Shown here: positions 1-5,970 of the stretch, in pieces
Layout: each line of letters begins with the position of its first letter
Position numbering within the stretch: the first letter of the stretch is position 1
Assembly: GCA_021821565.1 (NCBI GenBank)
Contig: JAKACI010000080.1
Location: 1 to 6,973 of the forward strand
Length of the DNA: 6,973 nucleotides
Reading direction: 5' to 3'
Source: a bacterium
GTDB taxonomy: Bacteria; SZUA-79; Acidulodesulfobacterales; Acidulodesulfobacteraceae
The notes under the pieces: model-generated
What the model was told of the DNA's origin: nothing
What the model saw: only the letters and a program-made list of their open reading frames with translations
Database searches by the model: none
Translations under genes and position numbers: made by a program

Positions 1-1404
1 TCTTATGCCGTACCAGAAAAGATATTTTGGATAATTTGACGATTTCCCCGACGTTATTTTAATTAATCCAAGCAAATTTTTTCTTGCTTGGATGAGTTCA
101 TTGCTTTTAAGATTGCTTAATACTTCATGCCATAATATATTTTGATAAATATCTGATTCTTTTTTATTTAAATACCCATAGCTATAAAATATTTTATTTA
201 AAATTTTAATAGTTTTTGTGCTATGTCCTGCCAGATAAAAATAATAAGCTTTCAGGTACGGTATTAGTTTAAGGTATGTCCGGTATTTTTTAGTTGATTC
301 TTTTTCTCTGTTCAAATTTTCTTTCTTTAAATCGGATGTAAATAATGCCAATTGATTTAAAAATTGAGGGTTTTTAAGTTTCAGCATATCTTTAAGCCTA
401 ATTATTTCGGCTTTGTTTCCTTTAATTCCGTCAATAGTTTTATAAGATTCGGCATAATAAGAATCATAATATAGATTTAAAGAGCGTTTGAGTTTCTGAT
501 TTTGAGTCAAATTGAATTTACTGTATCCGGATATTTTAAAACTTTTAATTTTCGGCGATAAATTAGAAATATGATGAATTTTATAATAATAAGGGTAATT
601 TATATAAATTTTAGTAAGATATAATTTTGCCTCTTTATAATTATGTTTGAGCAGGTAAATATTTGCTATTTTTTTATAGCTGTACGGTCTTATGCGGTTA
701 TTTTCGGTAATATACAGCAAATGCTTGAAATTATTAATGGCGTCGTTATAATCGCCTATTTTATATTGAGCCGCGGCAAGATAAAAAACAACGTTTTTAT
801 TGAAAATAAAATGCGGGTAGTATTGAGCTAATTTAGAAAGAACAAAATCTGCTTTATAATAACTGCGGGTTTTTATAAAACATAATCCCTGATAATACAG
901 CGAATAATCATAAAGCAGTTTGCCGCGTTTAACCGTATAAAGCCAGAAAAGACCCGCCGCTCTTTTATAGTTTCCCGCTTTATAAAATTTATACCCTTCT
1001 TTAAAATAATTTAGATAACGAGGTTTATAATTTGTTTTATAGCGGTAATTTGTGTTGTAATCGGTTTTATTGCTAATAGCATTGCTATTAGCAATAATAT
1101 TAATATGTTTGTATTTTTTTTGTTTAGAAATATTGATAAGGGCAGATGCACCTCTTTTATATTTAATTTTGCCAGCATGACTTAATTTATTATTTTGTTT
1201 AATAATTTCGGCAAGCTTATAGTTATATTTTGCAAGTTTTGTTCGGTCTATAGGATAAGACATCGCGTTTCTAATAAAAAATACAGAAGGAAGAAAATGT
1301 GCAAAACTTATAACAATAAGAAGAAAAACAATAATATTTTCAATAGCTTTAATAATAATGCTATTTTTAATATTAATCTTATATTTAAAAGATTTAAAAT
1401 TCAT
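1..1404 (-). CDS. Membrane-anchored TPR-like helical-repeat protein, partial; candidate soluble lytic transglycosylase N-terminal part
   Basis: Reading the minus strand from ATG at 1404, the frame stays open for 468 codons to the window edge, so the C-terminus is missing. Residues 1-20 are basic and a hydrophobic segment (about 16-44, core IIVFLLIVISF) should anchor the protein or act as an uncleaved signal. Residues 50-128 form a Lys/Asn-rich linker. From about 130 come helix-turn-helix repeats with the TPR-like pattern 'YKxGxYxxA' (about 132-160, 168-198, 205-232, 242-270), several ending in YP. A further helical stretch (about 300-468) ends in YPKYLFWYGIR, resembling the superhelical region that precedes the catalytic domain in Slt-type murein transglycosylases. 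That catalytic domain, with its Glu in an ESxF-type motif, would lie beyond base 1, so the enzymatic call is inference; a plain TPR envelope protein is the alternative. The ATG lies 2 bp after the dapF stop with no clear Shine-Dalgarno, suggesting translational coupling. Confidence 0.6.
   Translation of the reverse strand, partial: MNFKSFKYKINIKNSIIIKAIENIIVFLLIVISFAHFLPSVFFIRNAMSYPIDRTKLAKYNYKLAEIIKQNNKLSHAGKIKYKRGASALINISKQKKYKHINIIANSNAISNKTDYNTNYRYKTNYKPRYLNYFKEGYKFYKAGNYKRAAGLFWLYTVKRGKLLYDYSLYYQGLCFIKTRSYYKADFVLSKLAQYYPHFIFNKNVVFYLAAAQYKIGDYNDAINNFKHLLYITENNRIRPYSYKKIANIYLLKHNYKEAKLYLTKIYINYPYYYKIHHISNLSPKIKSFKISGYSKFNLTQNQKLKRSLNLYYDSYYAESYKTIDGIKGNKAEIIRLKDMLKLKNPQFLNQLALFTSDLKKENLNREKESTKKYRTYLKLIPYLKAYYFYLAGHSTKTIKILNKIFYSYGYLNKKESDIYQNILWHEVLSNLKSNELIQARKNLLGLIKITSGKSSNYPKYLFWYGIR
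1067..1097. repeat. 15-bp-arm perfect palindrome inside the helical-repeat gene
   Basis: Bases 1067-1081 and 1083-1097 are exact reverse complements around a single central base (1082); the core is TTGCTAATAGCA. It falls within the coding sequence at about residues 103-113 (Ile-Ala-Asn-Ser-Asn-Ala-Ile-Ser-Asn), in the low-complexity linker between the membrane segment and the repeats. In mRNA it would form a hairpin with a very short loop. Confidence 0.75.
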
Positions 1405-1406
1405 AT

Positions 1407-2298
1407 TTAAAATTCAAAATCATAATAACCTGAAAAAACTTCATTTGTCGGTCCCGCCATTAATACTGATTTATTTATATCCCCTGTTATTTGCAATACA
1501 CCGCCGCGCAAAATAACATTTAAAGAATCTATATTATTGTTAACAGTCTTTTTTATGATACTGTAAACTCCGCATGCCCCTGTTCCGCATGCAAGAGTCT
1601 CACCCGAACCGCGCTCCCATGTTCTTACTTTAACATAATTATCCGAAATAATCTGGGTAAATTCAACATTTATTTTTTTAGGAAATAAAGAATTATTTTC
1701 TATAAGAGGTCCGTAAAAAACCTACATTAAAATTATCAACGTCATTGACAAATATTACACAATGCGGGTTTCCCATAGACACGCAATTAATTTTAAATTC
1801 AATATCTCCTGCCTTTAAAGGTTCATCTATTACTTCAGATTTATTAATATTTACGGGAATTTTAGAACTTTCAAACTCGGGCCTTCCCATTTCAACTCTG
1901 GCATATTTTACAAAACCGCCGCTATTATTAAGGTTAACAGTTTTAATTCCTGCGAGAGTATTTATTTTTACAGTATTTTTAGACGTAAGCTTATGGTCGT
2001 AAACATATTTTGCAAAACATCTTATGCCGTTTCCGCACATTTCGCCTTCTGAACCGTCGGCATTAAACATTCGCATTCTAAAATCAACATCCTTAGAATT
2101 AGAATTAGAATCAATATCGCAGGGAAGTATGACGATTACGCCGTCGGAACCGACTCCAAAATGTCTATCGCTGATTTTTATAGCCAATTCTCTGTAAAAA
2201 TTTGTATCGTTAATCAAATTTTCGGGTAAATCATTAATAGCATCTATATAAATATAATCGTTGCCCGCACCCTCAAGTTTTGTAAATTTAATTTTCAT
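1407..2298 (-). CDS. dapF: Diaminopimelate epimerase DapF, frame interrupted by a one-base homopolymer insertion
   Basis: Cytoplasmic enzyme converting LL- to meso-diaminopimelate for lysine and peptidoglycan synthesis. The start at 2298 gives MKIKFTKLEGAGNDYIYID, the standard DapF N-terminus; an upstream in-frame ATG at 2376 would add 26 residues unlike the family. The first catalytic cysteine is Cys88 in SEGEMCGNGIRC; NPHC and DVDNFNVGF follow near 177-194. The frame then derails: as written, translation ends after 201 residues at 1693. Removing one base from the A6 run at 1715-1720 restores YGPLIENNSLFP, then WERGSGETLACGTGACG with the second catalytic Cys237, and a normal end at TAA 1409-1407. 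The corrected product is 296 residues, slightly longer than the usual 270-280 because of an insertion near 62-70 (DSNSNSKD). Everything else is conserved, which favours a sequencing error or slippage-tolerated run over an old pseudogene. No strong Shine-Dalgarno is visible. It is first in an apparent two-gene unit with the helical-repeat gene downstream. Confidence 0.93.
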
Positions 2299-2346
2299 AA
2301 ATATTTTAAATTGTACGTTGTAAATGTTGTAAGTATATCTTATAAA

Positions 2347-2376
2347 CTTATATATTTTTTTTAAATAAAAAGTCAA
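2347..2376 (-). promoter_or_regulatory. Candidate sigma70-type promoter for dapF
   Basis: On the minus strand TTGACT (2376-2371) resembles a -35 box. It is followed by TATATA (2354-2349, spacer 16) or TATAAG (2352-2347, spacer 18) as a -10 box. Transcription would start near 2340, about 40 nt before the dapF ATG at 2298. The -35 match is good, but the -10 lies in AT-rich DNA where such hexamers arise by chance. Confidence 0.45.
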
Positions 2377-2452
2377 CTATATTATTTAACTACTTTAAAC
2401 CCTCTCTAATCTCTTTGAATACCTGCATTTAGGGGCTTATTATATGTACAAC

Positions 2453-2539
2453 AAAAGGTATCCGATTTATTTTTCGCAAACAAACCAGTAATTATTATAA
2501 AGTATCCATTCGCTGCGAAAAACCAATCGGATACCTTTT
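2453..2539. repeat. Long-arm inverted repeat (hairpin element) between dapF and pstS
   Basis: The outer arms AAAAGGTATCCGATT (2453-2467) and its exact reverse complement (2525-2539) form a 15-bp stem. After a 2x2 internal mismatch (2468-2469 against 2523-2524) the inner arms TTTTTCGCA (2470-2478) and TGCGAAAAA (2514-2522) add 9 bp. The loop is 2479-2513 (35 nt). The structure begins with A4 and ends with T5, so it would read as a terminator-like hairpin on either strand. It sits between two divergently transcribed genes, where no terminator is needed for either. It could be a small non-autonomous repeat, a bidirectional terminator isolating the two promoters, or the end of a small RNA. No obvious target duplication flanks it. 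Confidence 0.8.
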
Positions 2540-2623
2540 TAAAAGCGGGAATCCAGTATTTATTAAATGTTGAAATAATTTTAATAGTTTCTAAAGATGA
2601 TTTAAGGTAATATTATTTTTTTA

Positions 2624-2689
2624 TGTAACATAATTGTAATAAAATTGTAACATAATTGTAACATAATTGTAATAAAAATTTAACACAAA
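2624..2689 (+). promoter_or_regulatory. Pho box array: six tandem 11-bp repeats upstream of pstS
   Basis: Six consecutive 11-mers start at 2624, 2635, 2646, 2657, 2668 and 2679. Three are exactly TGTAACATAAT; the others are TGTAATAAAAT, TGTAATAAAAA and TTTAACACAAA. An 11-bp period of direct repeats beginning TGT is the architecture of PhoB/PhoP-type response-regulator sites (E. coli Pho box CTGTCAT repeated every 11 bp; Bacillus PhoP TTAACA-like repeats), and the next gene is pstS. The inferred role is activation of pstS under phosphate starvation. The array could seat three regulator dimers, more than the single box (two repeats) of simple Pho promoters. No regulator gene is in the window. 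Confidence 0.85.
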
Positions 2690-2706
2690 ATTTGATATTA
2701 TTACAT

Positions 2707-2712
2707 TATAAT
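2707..2712 (+). promoter_or_regulatory. Candidate -10 box of the pstS promoter
   Basis: A perfect TATAAT lies 17 bp downstream of the last Pho-box repeat. No good TTGACA-like -35 is present at the usual spacing, as expected for a promoter where bound PhoB-type regulator substitutes for the -35 contact. The gap is somewhat longer than in E. coli Pho promoters, and a second TATAAT at 2761-2766 is an alternative. The leader would be roughly 200 nt. Confidence 0.5.
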
Positions 2713-2937
2713 TAAAATATAAAATTTAATATGCAAATGTTTATATTTTTATTCACCGATTATAATGAATAATAATTAAATAATAATTAGCTAAGTTAAG
2801 TAAAAGTAATTAATCAAATAAATAAGTTAAAAGAGTAATTATTATTTTAATTGATTTTTTGAAATTTTAATTTAATAACTTTAGTTGTTTAAGTTTAATT
2901 TAATCTTTTAACTTTTTCATTAGAAGGAGAGCAATCA
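2713..2937 (+). promoter_or_regulatory. AT-rich 5' leader of pstS with an 11-bp inverted repeat ahead of the ribosome binding site
   Basis: About 225 bp separate the best -10 box from pstS, with no ORF in it. AAGTTAAAAGA (2824-2834) is an exact reverse complement of 2904-2914, which would form an 11-bp stem closing just before the Shine-Dalgarno AAGGAG (2924-2929; 8 nt before ATG). The stem is AT-rich, so it may be chance. I recognise no known riboswitch here. Confidence 0.3.
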
Positions 2938-4044
2938 ATGAAATTTCAATTAACAAAAAGAAAAGCGTTAATGCTTTACGCAGCGATGTTTATTGTCATG
3001 ATTACGGCTGCCTTAACAGGCTGCGCTAAATCGAAATCGCCGTCAACATCCGTAAAATCAGTTTCAAGCGTGCCTTCGGGAACAATTACAATTTCAGGTT
3101 CAACAATGCTATATCCGTTAAACAGTGTTTGGGCAGTGCTATACCACAAAATTCATCCTAATGTGACAGTTTCTGTCGCAAGTACAGGCTCAGGTTTTGG
3201 AATATCAAACGCAGCTGACGGTAACATTACGATAGGTGCTTCGGATGCTTATCTGACAAAAGCGTTTAAAAAAAGATACCCTAATTTAGTTAATGTTCCC
3301 GTTGCTCTTGACGATGCACAGGTAATTTATAATATTCCAGGTATACCAAAAAAAGTAAATCTTAAAATGACGCCAAAATTAGTTGCTGATATTTATCTTG
3401 GTAAGATTAATAACTGGAATAATCCGATATTTAAGAAGTTAAATCCAAAATATAAGTTTCCAAATCTGCATATCTCTGTTGTTCACAGAGCAGATGCAAG
3501 CGGAACGACCTTTGACTTTACGAGTCTTTTAACCGATACATCAAAAACATGGGCAAAAAAAGTAGGAAGAAGTTTATCTCCGAGTTGGCCAACCGGAAGC
3601 GGTTATCTAGGAAGTGATGCCGTCGTATCAGCCGTTAAAAGCACAAAAGGAGCAATAGGTTATGTAGGACTTGGCTGGATATTGGAATATAATCTTTCAA
3701 GTGCCTCTATGCTTAATAAAGCAGGCAATTATATAGTCGGTTCAGTTAAAACGATTGCGGCGGCAGGTAACTCTGCATTAAAGAGCGGAAATTTTCCTGC
3801 AGATTTTGATAAGTCAATAGTCTGGAATGTCAGCGCAAAAAATGCATATCCGGATTCAAATTTTGAATTCTGGATGATTAGAAAGAAACAGTCTAATCCA
3901 AATACTACAAAAATAATAAAAAATCTTGTCAATTGGGCATTAGGACCTGGACAAGATCCTAAATACACTGTAAAAACAGGATTTGCTCCGTTACCAAAAT
4001 CGGTTATGGGCAATGTTAAAAAATTACTTGCGGAAGTAAAGTAA
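2938..4044 (+). CDS. pstS: Phosphate ABC transporter, phosphate-binding lipoprotein PstS
   Basis: Extracytoplasmic binding protein that captures inorganic phosphate and delivers it to the PstC-PstA channel. The 368-residue product starts with a basic N-terminus and hydrophobic stretch ending in a lipobox, LTGC, with Cys29 as the lipidated residue, followed by a Ser/Lys-rich tether (30-46). Binding-site loops can be placed by family pattern: SGSTMLYP (53-60), TGSGFG (83-88), IGASDAYL (99-106, Asp103) and HRADASGTTF (183-192, Arg184 and Ser-Gly-Thr 188-190). VPVALDDAQVIYNIPG (120-135), LGKINNW (154-160), GAIGYVGLGW (238-247) and the C-terminal GFAPLP are also typical. The first loop is GST rather than the GAGATFP of E. 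coli PstS, as in the broader PBP-like group. The start is firm: AAGGAG at 2924-2929, 8 nt before ATG, the only strong Shine-Dalgarno in the window. The Pho-box array lies upstream; pstC and pstA follow. Confidence 0.96.
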   Translation: MKFQLTKRKALMLYAAMFIVMITAALTGCAKSKSPSTSVKSVSSVPSGTITISGSTMLYPLNSVWAVLYHKIHPNVTVSVASTGSGFGISNAADGNITIGASDAYLTKAFKKRYPNLVNVPVALDDAQVIYNIPGIPKKVNLKMTPKLVADIYLGKINNWNNPIFKKLNPKYKFPNLHISVVHRADASGTTFDFTSLLTDTSKTWAKKVGRSLSPSWPTGSGYLGSDAVVSAVKSTKGAIGYVGLGWILEYNLSSASMLNKAGNYIVGSVKTIAAAGNSALKSGNFPADFDKSIVWNVSAKNAYPDSNFEFWMIRKKQSNPNTTKIIKNLVNWALGPGQDPKYTVKTGFAPLPKSVMGNVKKLLAEVK

Positions 4045-4111
4045 AATAAAGAGAATTAATTATTTTTCAAATTAACTTTTAAAAGTAAGTTGTAATAAGT
4101 TATAAATAAAA

Positions 4112-4143
4112 GCCCCTTTTTTATATATTTATGAAAAAGGGGC
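4112..4143 (+). terminator. Hairpin after pstS, possible terminator or attenuator
   Basis: GCCCCTTTTT (4112-4121) and AAAAAGGGGC (4134-4143) form a perfect 10-bp stem with a 12-nt loop, 67 bp after the pstS stop. The bases after the stem are T-rich but not a clean T run (GCATTATTATTC), so termination may be partial. Alternatively the hairpin protects the 3' end of pstS mRNA, giving more PstS than PstC/PstA. Confidence 0.6.
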
Positions 4144-4248
4144 GCATTATTATTCTTGATTTAATATATGTAAGATATTGCTAATTTTTTATGTAAGTTT
4201 GATAAAAATTGTATATTAGAAAAAGCCAATTAGCGTATTTTAATGATA

Positions 4249-4459
4249 TTTTTACCCAAAATTGCCGATAGAGATTGTTAAAATAGCTTTAAAGTTATAT
4301 GGAACATTAGTCTCCCGCATACGCGGGAATAACACCCATCGGGTGAAAACTTAAATATCCGCAAAGTCATTCCTGCGTGGACAGGTACGCTTTAAAGCCG
4401 TCGGTATTTAGACGGCTCATCCAGAAAAGTAATTTTCTATCGGCAATTTTGGGTTTTTA
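4249..4459. mobile_element. MITE-like element in the pstS-pstC gap
   Basis: A 199-bp unit (4255-4453) is bounded by exact 18-bp inverted repeats starting CCCAAAATTGCC (4255-4272 and 4436-4453); counting one further base pair gives 19 bp. The six bases TTTTTA occur immediately outside both ends (4249-4254 and 4454-4459), a possible target-site duplication, though chance is not negligible in this AT-rich setting. The interior is visibly richer in G and C than its flanks and carries several hairpins: TCCCGC/GCGGGA (4313-4318, 4323-4328), CACCC/GGGTG (4333-4337, 4341-4345) and AGCCGTC/GACGGCT (4396-4402, 4411-4417), plus a nested imperfect inverted repeat (4317-4333 against 4366-4382, 12 of 17). 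No ORF of useful size is inside, so it would be non-autonomous. No transposase is in the window. Confidence 0.65.
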
Positions 4460-4795
4460 AAAATTTCTTGAAATATTTTTCAATAAAATTTATAATTTAA
4501 AATTAGTTGTATTATTTTAATGTATATTTTTATATATACTGTACACAATATTGCGTATTTATAACGTATTAAATAGTGTATCAATATTAAATATATATAT
4601 TTAATATATAAAATATATAACGCAGTATATATCAATATATAATAATATAATATAACATAATTTATATAAGCTTAATATAATGAGCTTAATATAATTGTGC
4701 AGGTTTATTATATATTATATATAGTATAGCGTGATTAATTATTTTTATATTTATTTAATCTTAATATATCCACAAATTATCAATATCAATACTGA
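4460..4795. other. Gene-free, extremely AT-rich stretch before pstC
   Basis: I find no coding signal on either strand. The stretch holds a perfect 24-bp all-A/T palindrome (4584-4607), a tandem pair of AGCTTAATATAAT (4669-4681 and 4683-4695, period 14), and many TATAAT-like hexamers, so no single promoter can be singled out. One isolated ATAACATAATT-like match to the Pho-box unit occurs near 4651, but it is not repeated at 11 bp. No Shine-Dalgarno is visible directly before pstC. Confidence 0.5.
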
Positions 4796-5746
4796 ATGTT
4801 AAAACTAAAACTAAACCATAAAGATGATTTATTTAAATTTATTCTTTCTATTTTTGTTTTTGGAATAATATTAATTTTTTTTACCGTCGTAGCTGTTATA
4901 TTATATTACAGCTATCCTGCAATCAGCCGTTTCGGAATTGCATTTTTATGGACAAAAGAATGGGATCCTCCAAGAGAAATATTCGGGGCTGCGACTTTTA
5001 TAGCAGGAACATTTATGGTGACTATTATTGCATTGATATTTGCAATACCGCTCAGTCTTGGAATAGGTATATTTCTTGAAGAATATTGCCCAAAATTTTT
5101 AAAAGGTTTTTTTACTATTATTATTGAGTTATTGGCAGGTATTCCAAGTGTTGTGTTCGGCGTATGGGGTGTGCTTACTATTGTGCCATGGCTAAGAAAA
5201 TATATTGAACCGTTTTTTAAATCCCATTTTTCATTTATACCCTTTTTACAAGTTACAGAAAATATCGGATACGGTATATTAGCAGCTTCTATAGTTGTTG
5301 CTTTTATGGTGGTGCCTATTATTGCATCCATCACGAAAGATTCTTTAGCGGCTGTTCCAAAAATAACAAAAGACGGAGCTTTGGCTATGGGAGCCACAAG
5401 ACTTGATGTTATTAAAGACATATCTTTACCTTTTTCTTACAGAGGTATATACGGCGGAATAATATTAGGCTTTGGCAGGGCGGTAGGAGAAACAATTGCA
5501 GTAGTGCTGCTAATAGGAAATCAGGCTGTAATTCCAAAATCAATATTCGGCGTAGGATATACTATTTCAGCCGTGCTTGCAAATACTTTTACTTTTGCGG
5601 TTATTAGTCCTATTTACGCTTCAAGCGAAGTTGAACTCGCATTGATTTTACTTCTTGTAAGTCTTATTATAAATATAATTGGTAGAAATGTATTGCAAAA
5701 AGTTATAGGCGGAAAGCTTTCAAGAGCTCAATTCGGCGGCGGTTAA
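4796..5746 (+). CDS. pstC: Phosphate ABC transporter permease PstC
   Basis: Inner-membrane channel subunit that pairs with PstA to pass phosphate from PstS into the cytoplasm. The 316-residue length is normal for PstC. Six membrane segments can be placed at about 14-38, 68-92, 105-130, 157-180, 214-238 and 279-298. ELLAGIPSVVFG (111-122) is the conserved PstC/PstA motif after the second segment. The EAA loop that docks on the ATPase is DGALAMGATRLDVIKDISLP (193-212). GRAVGET (227-233) keeps the conserved Arg228 and Glu232. The ATG at 4796 gives the expected N-terminus (short cytoplasmic tail, then segment 1), but no Shine-Dalgarno precedes it. The gene lies 751 bp after pstS, far more than usual in a pst operon, and 224 bp before pstA, so it may depend on readthrough or on its own promoter in the AT-rich gap. 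Confidence 0.95.
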   Translation: MLKLKLNHKDDLFKFILSIFVFGIILIFFTVVAVILYYSYPAISRFGIAFLWTKEWDPPREIFGAATFIAGTFMVTIIALIFAIPLSLGIGIFLEEYCPKFLKGFFTIIIELLAGIPSVVFGVWGVLTIVPWLRKYIEPFFKSHFSFIPFLQVTENIGYGILAASIVVAFMVVPIIASITKDSLAAVPKITKDGALAMGATRLDVIKDISLPFSYRGIYGGIILGFGRAVGETIAVVLLIGNQAVIPKSIFGVGYTISAVLANTFTFAVISPIYASSEVELALILLLVSLIINIIGRNVLQKVIGGKLSRAQFGGG

Positions 5747-5772
5747 TTAATATAAGATATATAATAACGCCG
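5737..5772 (+). terminator. Weak hairpin overlapping the pstC stop codon
   Basis: CGGCGGTTA (5737-5745) pairs with TAACGCCG (5765-5772) in an 8-bp stem with one bulged G and a 19-nt loop. Only a mixed A/T run follows, not a T run, so this may tune transcription or mRNA decay between pstC and pstA rather than terminate. Confidence 0.25.
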
Positions 5773-5813
5773 TAAAATATTTTAATTTAATGCTAATAAA
5801 AGTAAATAAATAA

Positions 5814-5834
5814 TAATAAGACCTTATTTTCATC
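5814..5834 (+). repeat. 21-bp repeat, copy 1, upstream of pstA
   Basis: The sequence begins TAATAAGACCTTATTTTC and matches copy 2 (5882-5902) at 20 of 21 positions. Within it AATAAG-AC-CTTATT (5815-5828) is a perfect dyad of 6-bp arms, the form of a dimeric regulator site. Function unknown. Confidence 0.65.
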
Positions 5835-5881
5835 GTATTTATATAACCGTATTACATAAAAGCGTAAAAGTATATATATAG

Positions 5882-5902
5882 TAATAAGACTTTATTTTCA
5901 TC
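5882..5902 (+). repeat. 21-bp repeat, copy 2, upstream of pstA
   Basis: The sequence begins TAATAAGACTTTATTTTC, in the same orientation as copy 1 and starting 68 bp after it. One C-to-T difference breaks one base pair of the dyad. Including upstream bases, 5876-5898 (23 bp) recurs exactly but inverted at 6951-6973. Confidence 0.65.
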
Positions 5903-5970
5903 ACATATTAATTCTAATTATAAATTTTTTATAATAAATCTTTATAATATTCCAATATAATTATCCGAAT

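Noticed and set aside
66..93. 10-bp-arm hairpin (ATCCAAGCAA and its complement) inside the helical-repeat gene
   Set aside because: It is in coding sequence with an 8-nt loop and explained by ordinary codons; too weak to call a functional element.
643..831. Plus-strand open frames at 643-831 and 1195-1410
   Set aside because: They lie opposite the 468-codon helical-repeat frame, are short, and look like low-complexity shadows.
1712..1724. HIV-like -1 frameshift heptamer U UUU UUA in dapF mRNA
   Set aside because: The heptamer is in the right phase, but a -1 shift leads quickly to a stop (UUA UAG). Restoring DapF needs a +1 shift or loss of one base.
2299..2376. Longer DapF N-terminus starting at 2376
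   Set aside because: The extra 26 residues do not resemble DapF, and this start would fall on the -35 box of the candidate promoter; MKIKFTKLEGAGND at 2298 is the family start.
2624..2689. CRISPR array or microsatellite
   Set aside because: The units are 11 bp with no spacers, and their period, sequence and position before pstS fit Pho boxes better.
3729..4013. Open frame on the minus strand inside pstS (also 1745-2002, 6120-6323 and 6438-6692 opposite dapF and pstA)
   Set aside because: All overlap strongly supported genes in antisense and show no start signal or recognisable protein.
4912..5421. 169-codon open frame on the minus strand inside pstC
   Set aside because: It is antisense to a clearly conserved permease, has no family-like motifs, and arises from the codon pattern of pstC.
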